A DNA stretch of 64,000 bases from an uncultured Bacteroidales bacterium (GCA_902801325.1 CADCHQ010000012.1:1-64000); one strand, 5' to 3'. Positions 8,239-17,399 are shown, counted from the stretch's first letter. A program made the numbers and translations. The notes: generated by a model not told the origin, from the letters alone.

Positions 8239-10191
8239 CTATCCCAGTCGTTCAATCCATTTCTCGCCCAATGCCGACTTCTTGGCAATATGGTCTTGAA
8301 CAGCGGTGACAAAGGGATTGCTCTCAAACTGACCACGCACTTCGGCAAAGTCGGCTTCGACAGTCGATGTGTTGCCGTCGAATCCGAAACCAGTCTTCGT
8401 GGAGAGGGAGAACTCCTTCTGGGCATCCTGGTAAAGCATCTTGTCGAGCCCGACAACAGCTTGCTTCCAGCATTTGATGATGTCCACCAGCACCTCGTTC
8501 TTGTCTAGATCGCTTTCCTTGAGGTTGTAGAAGTGCAGCATCAGTTGGTAAGCCCATGCCCATTCGTAATCGTAGTAGTTCTGGTGTATGTCGTGCAAGC
8601 GTTGGTTCATCTCGCTATTGGTAGTCACCTTGCCCGCTTCGATGTCGTTCATCAGTTGGGTAATCATGGTGTGAGGAGCAATGAGTCCCGAAAGGTCGAG
8701 CCAGTCGCCTTCGCCAATGTTGCTTTCGGGCTTCAACTTGCGGGTCTTCTCCAATCGGGAGATGAGCGAGTTGCCCAGAAACTTCTCGATAGCCATTCGG
8801 TAGAGCATGATGCCGCGTTCCAGTGCAGAATGAGTGATCTTAGCACTCTGGTAGGTGTAGGTGTCGCTGGTGGCACCTGAGAGCGAACGCAGTTGTTCCA
8901 GTATGGCCAATCCTTGCACCATTTTGTCGATGGTGTATGGCGACAGCAGATTGAAGTTCACCAAATCCAGTCGTCCTTCTGCTGGGCGATTGTCGCGTTT
9001 CGGCCACTTCTGTGCATCACGTATGGTGCCTACTGAACGCAGGTTTACGGCTGGTGCCAACCACGTCTCGCCTTGTTTCTCGATGAGGTAGGAGAAGGGT
9101 AGTGCTGATGTGTCGGGATTGGTAGAGTGTCGTCCCATTACCAATGAAAAAGCACCGATACGTGCTGGCCAAAGGATGTACGAGTCCGATGCCGTCTTGG
9201 CGCCACGCTCTAGCGCCCCTTGGTGGATAGGACCTAGCTTATACATGTGATTGCTTTGGTTCGAGCCTGAACCAGCATTCATGAATGAGAACATGCCTGC
9301 AATGAGCAAGGTCGATTTGTGGTGAGTCACCGTGAAAGGACCTGCAAAGATGGCGCAAGCTTCACCGTTTTCCTCTTGACAGTTGCAGAAGAAGAGCGAG
9401 TCGGAAGCCGAATACCCGTGTCCCAATGTGCAAGCCTGTCCGACATAGACACGAGAGATGGTGGTGCAGTCTTCGATATGCGAACCATCCTGCACGATAA
9501 AGTCCTCGGCAATCACGCCGTATCCGATGTGTACAGGTGAGTCCTCTCGCGACATGATACTGCCGTTTTTCAGTTTTCCTGCACCCTCAATCTTGCAACA
9601 CGGACCTATGTACAGATTCTTGATGTATCCTGTGTCCACAATGACGGAATTGTGACCAATGTGTCCGCGGTCAGATTGTCTAAAATCCCCGATTTCATCG
9701 GCAAATTTCTTGAGTTTCTCGATGAGTGCTGGACGATGACGGTACATGGCTTGCATGTAAGCCTCCTGAGCTGTCAGCTGGTCGTGGATAGTCACCTCTC
9801 GTCCTCCAGTTTCGTTCAGTACGCTTACCTCCACACCATTGCCGAAACGAGTCACTCCGTCGACTAGAATGATGTCGACATTCTCGATGAAACAGTTGGC
9901 TTCGATGTCGTAGTTCGCAATATAGTTCTTGATGTTCTCGATGCAGCAATTATCACCTACAACCACGTTGTGCAGGCTGACATGGAACAAGCCCGAATGC
10001 TTGTGAATGCCGCCTGGCATTGTGAAGGCTTTTTCAAAGTGTCCGATGCGACATTCGCCTGAGAAACGCACCTGGCGGATATATTTTACATTGATTTGCG
10101 GGTGGACTTGTATAGTTGCCCAGTCTTCGGCCGTGCAACCCTGCATTTCAAGTTGGGCAATTTCGGCCTGTGATAGATGACGATATTCCAT
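8239..10191 (-). CDS. DUF4954 family protein, left-handed beta-helix
   Basis: The 650-residue product has no signal peptide, so it should be cytosolic. Residues about 60-330 have hexapeptide-repeat character (VVVGDNCCIENIKNYIANY, VYVGQACTLGHGYSASDS), as in nucleotidyl- or acyltransferase-type beta-helices. The C-terminal third is helical. Start, length and sequence fit the Bacteroidetes DUF4954 family as I know it. Members have been treated as sugar-nucleotide-related by fold, but no reaction can be read from the sequence. The gene stands alone, divergent from the methyltransferase-like gene at 10278. Confidence 0.75.
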   Translation of the reverse strand: MEYRHLSQAEIAQLEMQGCTAEDWATIQVHPQINVKYIRQVRFSGECRIGHFEKAFTMPGGIHKHSGLFHVSLHNVVVGDNCCIENIKNYIANYDIEANCFIENVDIILVDGVTRFGNGVEVSVLNETGGREVTIHDQLTAQEAYMQAMYRHRPALIEKLKKFADEIGDFRQSDRGHIGHNSVIVDTGYIKNLYIGPCCKIEGAGKLKNGSIMSREDSPVHIGYGVIAEDFIVQDGSHIEDCTTISRVYVGQACTLGHGYSASDSLFFCNCQEENGEACAIFAGPFTVTHHKSTLLIAGMFSFMNAGSGSNQSNHMYKLGPIHQGALERGAKTASDSYILWPARIGAFSLVMGRHSTNPDTSALPFSYLIEKQGETWLAPAVNLRSVGTIRDAQKWPKRDNRPAEGRLDLVNFNLLSPYTIDKMVQGLAILEQLRSLSGATSDTYTYQSAKITHSALERGIMLYRMAIEKFLGNSLISRLEKTRKLKPESNIGEGDWLDLSGLIAPHTMITQLMNDIEAGKVTTNSEMNQRLHDIHQNYYDYEWAWAYQLMLHFYNLKESDLDKNEVLVDIIKCWKQAVVGLDKMLYQDAQKEFSLSTKTGFGFDGNTSTVEADFAEVRGQFESNPFVTAVQDHIAKKSALGEKWIERLG

Positions 10192-10277
10192 AATTGAAAA
10201 ACTTTTTACCTTAATTTTCGATTTTACATAATAATATAACGCATTTGTCGTTAAATTATTATAAATATGACTTAAAA

Positions 10278-10790
10278 ATGTTGCCTTTTCGCAATCCTTT
10301 TGTCTGGCTTTTACGCTTTCGTCATCGTCGTGGCTATGGCATTCATTCGCCTTTTGCCTATAATTTGGTGACGCAAGTTCTCTATTGTCCAGGTCGTTAT
10401 TATGCCGACGAACGGCTCGATGGACTCTTTAAGTGGTGGGAAAGAATCTTTTGCCACCGACGTGTCTCGCGTAACAGATTGCTCTTCCGTTTGGCCAATT
10501 ACTGGCAACCGAAGGAAGTTTACATCCCTGGCTTTGTCGGGTCGAAAACGCAATCTTATCTTCATGCAGGATGTCGTAAGACACGCCAAATGTTTGTCGA
10601 CGACGAGGTCATCACCCTGCAGGGTTCTCGTGGAAAGATGATTGTAGTATGCGATTTGAACCGTTATCGTCGCCATTGGCGTAATCTTGTCAACGACTCC
10701 CGTGCCACTGTCACCTTTGACCTCTGCGACATGGGTGTGGCGATATTCTTACCGAAAATGAAGAAACAACACTATATCATAAACTGGTAA
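10278..10790 (+). CDS. shortened SAM-methyltransferase-like protein
   Basis: I chose the ATG at 10278 (170 residues) over an upstream TTG at 10245, because MLPFRNPFVWLLRFRHRRG looks like the true N-terminus. The opening (RHRRGYGIHSPFAYNLVTQV) and the end (FDLCDMGVAIFLPKMKKQHY) resemble both ends of Bacteroidetes class I methyltransferase-like proteins, which from memory are about 240-260 residues. The central Rossmann part with the SAM-binding glycine loop is missing or strongly contracted. The reading frame is intact, and the stop lies 2 bases before the adenosyltransferase start, so the two are probably cotranscribed. It may be a non-enzymatic remnant or a minimal member. Confidence 0.55.
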   Translation: MLPFRNPFVWLLRFRHRRGYGIHSPFAYNLVTQVLYCPGRYYADERLDGLFKWWERIFCHRRVSRNRLLFRLANYWQPKEVYIPGFVGSKTQSYLHAGCRKTRQMFVDDEVITLQGSRGKMIVVCDLNRYRRHWRNLVNDSRATVTFDLCDMGVAIFLPKMKKQHYIINW

Positions 10791-10792
10791 CC

Positions 10793-11338
10793 ATGAAAAA
10801 ATCTAATGTTTATACCCGTCGCGGCGATGACGGAACCACTGGTCTCGTGGGAGGACAACGTATTCCCAAGAACCATACTCGACTGGAAGCCTATGGCACG
10901 ATGGATGAACTGAATAGTTTCCTCGGGCTGTTGCTGACCTATGTTACGGAAGATTCTGACCAGCAGTTGATTATCAAGATCCAGAACGACCTCTTCTCCG
11001 TAGGCTGTGAACTGGCTACTATCGACCGTCCGGCTCGCCACGCTGTGACTTCTGACGACGTTGCATTGCTTGAGCAAGCCATCGATGAGATGGATGCTCT
11101 CTGTGGCGGTTGGAAAGGTTTCATCCTTCCCGGAGGCTCTCGTGGAGCGGCTTTGGCGCATGTATGCCGCACCATATGTCGTCGTCTCGAACGACGCATC
11201 TACAGCATCGACGATGGAGTGCCTACCGACCCCGTTTTGTTGCAATATATCAATAGGTTAAGTGATTTCTTCTTCCTTTTTGCAAAGAAAATCAATAATT
11301 TAGCAGGAATAGAAGAAAATATTTGGCGAAATCGTTGA
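10793..11338 (+). CDS. PduO-type cob(I)yrinic acid a,c-diamide adenosyltransferase
   Basis: The 181-residue product matches the PduO/MMAB family in length and motifs: an N-terminal TRRGDDGTTGLVGGQR phosphate-binding segment, EAYGTMDELNSFLG, and the C-terminal helix motif (CRRLERRIYSI, FFLFAKKIN). It transfers the adenosyl group of ATP to cob(I)alamin, making coenzyme B12 for methylmalonyl-CoA mutase-type enzymes, in the cytosol as a trimer. It follows the methyltransferase-like gene by 2 bases. No cobalamin riboswitch was seen upstream. Confidence 0.9.
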   Translation: MKKSNVYTRRGDDGTTGLVGGQRIPKNHTRLEAYGTMDELNSFLGLLLTYVTEDSDQQLIIKIQNDLFSVGCELATIDRPARHAVTSDDVALLEQAIDEMDALCGGWKGFILPGGSRGAALAHVCRTICRRLERRIYSIDDGVPTDPVLLQYINRLSDFFFLFAKKINNLAGIEENIWRNR

Positions 11339-11357
11339 TTATTTCATTCCAATGTTA

Positions 11358-11365
11358 TATTTTTG
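11358..11365 (+). promoter_or_regulatory. -7 promoter element upstream of the DUF2795 gene
   Basis: TATTTTTG followed by CACG fits the TAnnTTTG consensus. The leader to the start codon at 11494 would be about 120 bases and contains the repeat array at 11416-11484. The -33 element is not clear. Confidence 0.5.
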
Positions 11366-11415
11366 CACGCCGAAAACAGAAGAACGATAAATCGTAACTT
11401 AAATTTGGCCTTTTC

Positions 11416-11484
11416 GTAATTCGTAATTCACAACTCGTAATTCATAACTCGTAATTCGTAATTCACAACTCGTAATTCGTAAAT
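11416..11484. repeat. tandem AATTCGTAATTCACAACTCGT array
   Basis: About six imperfect units of the type GTAATTCGTAATTCACAACTC fill the leader of the DUF2795 gene and end just before its start codon. Similar but different short arrays precede many starts in this window. Confidence 0.75.
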
Positions 11485-11493
11485 AATAAAGAT

Positions 11494-11715
11494 ATGTATT
11501 GGACATTGGAATTGGCCTCGAAGCTCGAGGATGCTCCCTGGCCTGCAACTAAAGAGGAACTCATCGACTACGCCGTACGAAGCGGTGCACCTTTGGAAGT
11601 GATTGAGAACCTTCAGGAAATCGAGGACGAAGGCGAAATCTATGAAACCATCGAGGACGTCTGGCCCGATTATCCGACGAAGGAAGACTTTCTTTTCAAC
11701 GAGGATGAGTATTAA
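11494..11715 (+). CDS. DUF2795 domain protein
   Basis: This 73-residue acidic protein starts MYWTLELASKLEDAPWPAT and continues with EELIDYAVRSGAP and DVWPDYPTKEDF. Sequence and length match the small DUF2795 proteins found throughout Bacteroidales. The function is unknown; no signal peptide, so cytosolic. It is a short monocistron with its own promoter. Confidence 0.85.
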   Translation: MYWTLELASKLEDAPWPATKEELIDYAVRSGAPLEVIENLQEIEDEGEIYETIEDVWPDYPTKEDFLFNEDEY

Positions 11716-11835
11716 AGAGATGACAAGCGATGTAACTAAGTTATGTCGCTTGTTTCTTTAATGTTCCAGAATCGATGGGGCAAATGCTTAGTAACGGAGA
11801 CCTTAAATGATAGGATTAATCAATACTTAATAGAC

Positions 11836-13008
11836 ATGAAGAATAATCAATCAACACGTTTATCCTCCTCTGCATGCTTGCAGAGCGGTTGGAGGTCAGT
11901 TGTCCTCTTGGTTCTTACAAGTTTACTAACCCTGACGACCTCTTGCTCTGACGATGATGGCAAGAAAGACGTGCCAATGCTGAAAGGCATAATCACGTCG
12001 TATAACGAATTCGGCGCAGCCATGTTAGATTTCAAGGAAGCAGACATGACGGAGGCAGGATTCACACTCGGCGACGTCATAAGTATCACCATCGACGGCA
12101 AAGAAATCGTTATGCCTTACTACGACGGCTACTACACTCGCAATGGGGAGTATCTGTGCGTAGCCTATCCCACCTATCCCAGCATCTGTTTTACGGCCAA
12201 CAACGTAGGACTGCCCAAAGAACTCATGGGACTGGAAGGGCATGCTGTCGTCGTCAAGATGAAGGAAAAGGGTGGCAGTCTTGATGTACAACGGGCGTTG
12301 AGCATGAAGTACACCAACATCCGCGAAGATTATCCCACCGTCTCCGATGCCAAGTTCGCCAATGCTCGTGCCGTGTGTGCCGGCAATGTTGCAAGCGGCA
12401 TTCTGCACCGCAGTTCATCGCCTTTCTGCAACGACATCAACCGAGCCTCCTATGTTTCGGCATATATGGAAAGCGAAGCGGTAAAAACGGTACTCAATCT
12501 CGCCGACACGGACGAAAAGATGCAAAGCTACGATATGCCTCCCTACAGTCGTTCACTTTGGGAGTCGAACGGTGTGATACTCTGTCCGCTGAAGGCCGAT
12601 CCTACGGCAGATGACTACAACAAGCGACTGATAGAAGCATTGAAGGAACTTCCCTCGCACCCAGCTCCCTATATCGTGCATTGCATGGAGGGAAAGGACC
12701 GTACGGGATATGTGTGTGCTTTGCTTGAGGGATTGTGCGGGGCTACGTATGAGGAGATAGTTGCCGACTACCTCCTTACCTATGATAACTATTATCGGAT
12801 TACACCCGAAAGGGCCCCCGATTTGTGCAACACATTGGTGTCGCTGCGACTCAACACCTGCCTGATGTACTATGCCGACGTCGCTGACGAAGCACAGCTG
12901 AAGAACGTGGACTATGCCAAAGCGTTTGCCAACTATCTGCTTTCTCACGGCATGAGTCAGCAGCAGATTGATGCACTGATTCAGGTGCTTACCGTTCCCA
13001 GTCTTTAA
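11836..13008 (+). CDS. lipoprotein tyrosine-protein phosphatase
   Basis: I chose the ATG at 11836 (390 residues) because it gives a clean lipoprotein signal: hydrophobic SVVLLVLTSLLTL then a TTSC lipobox. A longer frame from 11743 would bury it. The catalytic P-loop HCMEGKDRTG (Cys about residue 283, CX5R) and the YVCALLEGLCGATYEEIVADYL helix place it in the tyrosine phosphatase family with the Y_phosphatase3-like fold. Residues 40-160 form a separate N-terminal domain. As an envelope lipoprotein it probably acts on a periplasmic or surface substrate, not a cytosolic phosphoprotein. A 15-base palindrome follows the stop. Confidence 0.8.
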   Translation: MKNNQSTRLSSSACLQSGWRSVVLLVLTSLLTLTTSCSDDDGKKDVPMLKGIITSYNEFGAAMLDFKEADMTEAGFTLGDVISITIDGKEIVMPYYDGYYTRNGEYLCVAYPTYPSICFTANNVGLPKELMGLEGHAVVVKMKEKGGSLDVQRALSMKYTNIREDYPTVSDAKFANARAVCAGNVASGILHRSSSPFCNDINRASYVSAYMESEAVKTVLNLADTDEKMQSYDMPPYSRSLWESNGVILCPLKADPTADDYNKRLIEALKELPSHPAPYIVHCMEGKDRTGYVCALLEGLCGATYEEIVADYLLTYDNYYRITPERAPDLCNTLVSLRLNTCLMYYADVADEAQLKNVDYAKAFANYLLSHGMSQQQIDALIQVLTVPSL

Positions 13009-13064
13009 CACTCCTGCTTGAGGTCGTTCTCATTCGATAGTTCGACTTCATTCGTTTAATGCCT

Positions 13065-13096
13065 GCGAGATAAACAATTCCAATTGTTTGTCTCGC
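13065..13096. terminator. palindrome after the phosphatase gene
   Basis: GCGAGATAAACAATT and AATTGTTTGTCTCGC pair over 15 bases with one G-T. The tract after it is only moderately T-rich. It lies between the phosphatase stop and the next promoter, so it probably ends the upstream transcript. Confidence 0.55.
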
Positions 13097-13140
13097 TGGT
13101 GTTTTCTGGCCCTTTTCGTCGCATTCCTTCAATCAAACTA

Positions 13141-13170
13141 TTGGGAAATCAGGAATTATCCTTATATTTG
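13141..13170 (+). promoter_or_regulatory. promoter of the pectinolytic enzyme gene
   Basis: TTG (13141-13143), 19 bases, then TATATTTG (13163-13170). It lies inside the longest open frame, which supports the downstream start at 13213. Confidence 0.7.
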
Positions 13171-13212
13171 TTGCAGTTTACGTGGTGTTGGACTCTACAA
13201 ATGACCTTACGA

Positions 13213-16200
13213 ATGGCGAAAAAACTCATCCTTCGGTTCTTTTTTATTGCTCTGCTATCCAATGCGTTGAGTGTGAGTGCACAAAGTGAGAGACTACAGT
13301 CTCGGGACAGGCATTATTCGGAGTGGATGGTGCGTTCGGAGATGAAACGTACGCCACATTCCTACCTTCTGGACTTCTCCACAAAGCCCAAGTGGAGTTA
13401 CGTGATGGGTATCGAACTCGAGGCTATGCTGGACACTTATCTGCGCTATGGCGGACAGGACATTATGGACTATTGCCGTGAGTATGTGGACACCATGGTA
13501 GATGAGAAGGGCCACATTCGAGGCTACGACTTGCAAGAGTACAACCTCGACCACGTTCGCACGGGTCATTTCCTTGTTCGCATGCAGATCGTGAATCCCG
13601 AACTGCGATTGATGCCGGCAATAGGAACACTGATGCAGCAACTCGACCACCAACCGCGAACTGCCGTGGATAGCGTCTTTTGGCACAAGGCCATCTATGC
13701 CTATCAGGTTTGGCTCGACGGCATCTTCATGGGTCTGCCCTTCCGCGTGTTAGCCAGACCTCTCTTTTCTTCCTCCTCATTTTTCTCTCCCTCTTCTGCC
13801 GTCTACGACGATGCAGTCAACCAAATCACGACTACTTACCAACGAACCCTCGACCCCGTGACGGGTCTCAACCGCCATGCTTATGACGAGAATCGGAATA
13901 TGTTCTGGGCCGACCCTGTGACGGGACTCTCACAGCATTGCTGGGGCCGTGCTCAGGGGTGGTTCACAATGGCCTTGGTGGAACTCTTGGACGCACTTCC
14001 AGAAGCCTATAGTCGTCGTAGTGAGGTTATCGATTTGTTGCGGAAGGACCTCGATGCCGTCATTCGTTGGCAGGACTCGCGGACTGGACTTTGGTATCAG
14101 GTGATGGACAGTCCCGAACGCGAAGGCAACTACCTGGAAAGTTCCTGCTCGTCGATGTTTGCCTATGCCCTGCTGAAAGCCTCGAATCGCGGATGGCTGG
14201 GCGACAAATACCGTCAGGCTGGCCTGAAAGCCTACGACGCCATTGTCCGGGAATTCATTCGCGTCAATGCCGACCAGACGATATCCCTGACCTCCGGTTG
14301 TGCTGTAGCCGGACTCGGACCGGGTTTCAGTCAGGAAGTGGAGAGCGCCCTGAAGCAACTGAATCCTCGAGCACAGTTGAAAGAGAATCGTCGACGCGAT
14401 GGTTCCTATGCCTATTACCTGAGCGAACCCGTTCGCGACAATGATCCCAAAGCCGTTGGTCCCTTCATTTGGGCTTCGTTGGAAAAAGAAGAGATGGAGG
14501 CTCGGGAGAGGAAGGCCGAGGGCCGATTGGACGATGACCGACGTGTGGCCGATCAAATACTGCTCTATCAGCGTGTGACGGGCGGTTGGCCCAAGAACGT
14601 GGACATGAGGCGCCCCCTGGGTGAGGACGAACGACAGCAAGTGCTTCGCGACAAACACCGACGCGATGACTCTACCACCGACAATGGGGCTACGACGTCG
14701 CAGATGACCTTCCTGGCTCGCATGTATCAGCAGACGGGCGACGAGCGCTATCGTGAAGCATTCCGTAGAGGTGTCGATTATCTGCTCAGCGGACAGTACG
14801 CCAACGGCGGGTGGCCTCAGTTCTGGCCGGAGATGCATGGCTATCAGGTACACATCACCTTCAACGACGATGCAATGGTCAGCACACTGCGCCTGTTGCG
14901 TGACATAAAGGAACAGCGTGAGCCCTATCAATCCGACCTGACCGACGAATCGCTTCGCAGACGTGCCTCGCAGGCCTTCGACAAAGGCATCGAGTGCATC
15001 CTGAACACACAAATCATCAGCAACGGACAACCCACCGTCTGGTGTCAGCAACACGATCGTGAGACACTACTTCCGGCAGGAGCAAGAGCCTACGAACTGC
15101 CCTCGTACTGCTCGATGGAGAGTGTTGCCATCGTGGAGCTACTGATGGAACTGGAGAAGCCCGACAAACGTGTGAAACGTGCTGTCAATGCTGCCATGCG
15201 GTGGTTCGACGATCACAAACTCACGGGTTATCGGGTGGAACGCACAGCGCAGCCTGGCAGTCCTGAGCGCGATACCCGACTCGTGGCCGACGGCAAGGCT
15301 GGCCCCATGTGGGCTCGTTTCTACGACCTCACCTATGGCGAACCCTTCGTTTGTGACCGCGACGGCATTCCGCGTCGGCGTCTCGAACAGATAGGCAGTG
15401 AGCGTCGCAACGGGTATGCTTGGTATGGCAATCGTCCGGCTCGCCTCTATCCGCTCTATCAGCAGTGGGTCAGTAAGCATCGTGTCCGCAACGCTTCCGA
15501 AATCAGTCTTTCCACGAAGGGAGGCAATGAGACAGGCACCATCGACTGGTTCCGCAAACCCGTGAAGCAGGAGTCGGACTTTGACGTCATTGTTCGTCCT
15601 GGCGACAGCATCCAACTGGCCATAGAAAAGGCGCCTGCCTCACCGCAGCAACCATTCAAGATACTCATTCGCAACGGGGTTTATTGGCAGAAAGTCATCA
15701 TCGACCGTCCGAATATCGTCCTTGTTGGCGAGGATCGCGACAGCACCATTCTCATACTGGCTGAGGCACGCGAGAAGATGCCCAAGAGGGAATATCACGG
15801 TAAGGGCGTGGGCAACGGCGTCATTGTCATGCAGGATGGGGCAGACGACTGCGTTATCAGTGGACTCACGGTCTACAACAATTACGGGACAGCGGTCGAA
15901 CCCGGCAACACCACCCATCAGATGGCCATCTACGGACGTGGAACACGCACCATCGTCATCAACTGCAACGTGTGGGCCGACGGCAACGATGCCCTCTCGC
16001 TCTGGCCGTCGGGTGGGGGACTGTCGTATCATGCCGACCTCTTCCTGCGTTGTCCCGGCATCGATTTCCTGTGTCCGCGAGGCTGGTGCTATGCTACGCG
16101 TTGCCATTTTCTGGGCGACAAACGCGCCATTCTCTGGCACGACGGCAGTAATGACAAGGACAAGAAACTCGTGGTCAAGGATTCCTATTTCGACGCCCTT

Positions 16201-16515
16201 TCACCCGCCATCTTAGGCCGTTATCACCGTGATGCCCAATTTGTTCTGCTCAATTGTCGCTTGTCGGCTCAGATTTTGGACACCAACATTCGTTATGCCT
16301 ATTCCGACCGTCAGCCCGACCCCAATCAGTGGGGGTTGCGTGCATACTACTACAATTGTTATCGCGAGGGAGGAGATAGCGGTTGGTTGAGGAACAATCT
16401 CGACCAGATGGAGGGTGCTCCTGCCCCTCATGCCATCACGGCCCAGTGGACTTTCCGCAACCAATGGGACCCTGAGGCCCGCATTCGCGAGTTGTGGAAT
16501 GTGTTGGCGTACTGA
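13213..16515 (+). CDS. three-module pectin-degrading enzyme (GH105, PL10, CE8)
   Basis: From the ATG at 13213 the product is 1100 residues with a signal peptide (FFFIALLSNALSVSAQ). Residues about 30-420 resemble GH105 unsaturated rhamnogalacturonyl hydrolases (KWSYVMGIELEAMLDTYLRYG, WGRAQGWFTMALVELLD). Residues about 445-775 resemble PL10 pectate lyase (GGWPKN, TTDNGATTSQM, GARAYELPS). Residues about 788-1095 resemble CE8 pectin methylesterase (GDSIQLAIEKAP, ILIRNGVYWQKVIIDRPNIV). The CE8 motifs deviate: the usual QDTL site reads GNDALS, DFIFG reads DFLCP, and LGRPW reads LGRYH. Together it should demethylate, cleave and trim pectin. It has its own promoter, and no SusC/SusD pair is nearby. 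Confidence 0.85.
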   Translation: MAKKLILRFFFIALLSNALSVSAQSERLQSRDRHYSEWMVRSEMKRTPHSYLLDFSTKPKWSYVMGIELEAMLDTYLRYGGQDIMDYCREYVDTMVDEKGHIRGYDLQEYNLDHVRTGHFLVRMQIVNPELRLMPAIGTLMQQLDHQPRTAVDSVFWHKAIYAYQVWLDGIFMGLPFRVLARPLFSSSSFFSPSSAVYDDAVNQITTTYQRTLDPVTGLNRHAYDENRNMFWADPVTGLSQHCWGRAQGWFTMALVELLDALPEAYSRRSEVIDLLRKDLDAVIRWQDSRTGLWYQVMDSPEREGNYLESSCSSMFAYALLKASNRGWLGDKYRQAGLKAYDAIVREFIRVNADQTISLTSGCAVAGLGPGFSQEVESALKQLNPRAQLKENRRRDGSYAYYLSEPVRDNDPKAVGPFIWASLEKEEMEARERKAEGRLDDDRRVADQILLYQRVTGGWPKNVDMRRPLGEDERQQVLRDKHRRDDSTTDNGATTSQMTFLARMYQQTGDERYREAFRRGVDYLLSGQYANGGWPQFWPEMHGYQVHITFNDDAMVSTLRLLRDIKEQREPYQSDLTDESLRRRASQAFDKGIECILNTQIISNGQPTVWCQQHDRETLLPAGARAYELPSYCSMESVAIVELLMELEKPDKRVKRAVNAAMRWFDDHKLTGYRVERTAQPGSPERDTRLVADGKAGPMWARFYDLTYGEPFVCDRDGIPRRRLEQIGSERRNGYAWYGNRPARLYPLYQQWVSKHRVRNASEISLSTKGGNETGTIDWFRKPVKQESDFDVIVRPGDSIQLAIEKAPASPQQPFKILIRNGVYWQKVIIDRPNIVLVGEDRDSTILILAEAREKMPKREYHGKGVGNGVIVMQDGADDCVISGLTVYNNYGTAVEPGNTTHQMAIYGRGTRTIVINCNVWADGNDALSLWPSGGGLSYHADLFLRCPGIDFLCPRGWCYATRCHFLGDKRAILWHDGSNDKDKKLVVKDSYFDALSPAILGRYHRDAQFVLLNCRLSAQILDTNIRYAYSDRQPDPNQWGLRAYYYNCYREGGDSGWLRNNLDQMEGAPAPHAITAQWTFRNQWDPEARIRELWNVLAY

Positions 16516-16520
16516 GATGC

Positions 16521-16557
16521 TTGACAGTCGACAGTTGACAGTTGATAGTTGATAGTT
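16521..16557. repeat. GTTGACAGTTGATA tandem array
   Basis: TTGACAGTCGACAGTTGACAG-type units occur four times just past the pectinase stop, with one more unit near 16600. Confidence 0.7.
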
Positions 16558-16652
16558 CTTGCTCCGATTTCTCTACGCAAGTGGCAGAGCCGAGCGGAGA
16601 GTTGACAGTTGAGAACTTATTGCTTATTAGGTTAATAGTTTTAAGGCTAATG

Positions 16653-16677
16653 TCTCCTTCGCAAGAGGGAAGGGGGG
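16653..16677. repeat. G/C palindromic element, intergenic copy
   Basis: CTCCTTC, GCAA, GAGGGAAGG: a degraded copy of the palindrome family. Confidence 0.5.
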
Positions 16678-16725
16678 TAACGAAATGTTACTCCCCTTTG
16701 TCATCATCGTCCACATGGTCGGGTG

Positions 16726-17276
16726 TCATAGGCAAGGCCCTGAATCGGGGCGGTGCCTGTCATCGTTATCTACATGTCCGCTTACGTTGATGATGATGGT
16801 TTTCTGTCTTCTACCCATTGAGTCGATGAGTCCCCATTTTGGGGAGTCATCTTTTTCAACATGTTTTGCCATTGTACCCCTATATACTCCCCTCGCTACA
16901 AGATGGGGCCTTGTCTTTGTCCTTTTTTCGCCCATTTTAAGTCTGATTTCTAAGGAAAGCCCTCTTCCTATGGGGGAGAGGCGACTGGGGTCTTTAGAGA
17001 AGCCACAAAATGTGGCTTCGGCCCCACAAAGGGGAGCGAGTTCCCACTCGCGACGGAGGACAGGGGAGAGAGGCTCTGGGCAAAGCCCAATTTCTTCGAT
17101 GAAATGGGCGTTTTTTGAAAAATCCTTAGACAACAGACTCTTTTAGGAATACATCATTTTCTAACATCTAACAATATAACAATATAACAATAAGCTTTTC
17201 GACCTCTTAGAATAGAGTTGCTTCCTAAAAGCTTATTATATATTATAATTTATTATAATATATAATAAAATTAATA
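16726..17276 (-). repeat. right arm of the ~0.5 kb inverted repeat
   Basis: This is the reverse-orientation partner of 1-530, with the same order of parts: A/T palindrome (17233-17268), AAGCTTTT-bounded block, three octamers (17169-17192), terminator-like hairpin ending GTTTTTTG (about 17087-17116), variable centre with a G/C palindrome (16960-16982), and two hairpins near 16831-16845 and 16731-16757. At the TCCCC/GGGGA hairpin the left copy has TCCGC/GCGGA, a paired change that keeps the stem. The frames here look non-coding although a KDDS..GLIDSMGR..KTIIIN peptide is shared with the left copy. Confidence 0.8.
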
Positions 17277-17367
17277 ATATGATACTATATCATGACTTAA
17301 TACTAAAGAATAATAATCTATAATCAGTATTATACTGCGCATCCTCTCCCGCACATGTGAAAATCCT

Positions 17368-17399
17368 TATTGTTATATTGTTATATTGTTATATTGTTA
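17368..17399. repeat. four TATTGTTA octamers
   Basis: Four perfect 8-base units in direct orientation. The same octamer occurs three times in each arm of the large inverted repeat, so this may mark a third, decayed copy. Confidence 0.75.

Noticed and set aside
13930..15054. 374-residue open frame on the minus strand
   Set aside because: It lies fully inside the pectinase gene, has no signal, promoter or family likeness, and follows from the codon bias of the sense strand.
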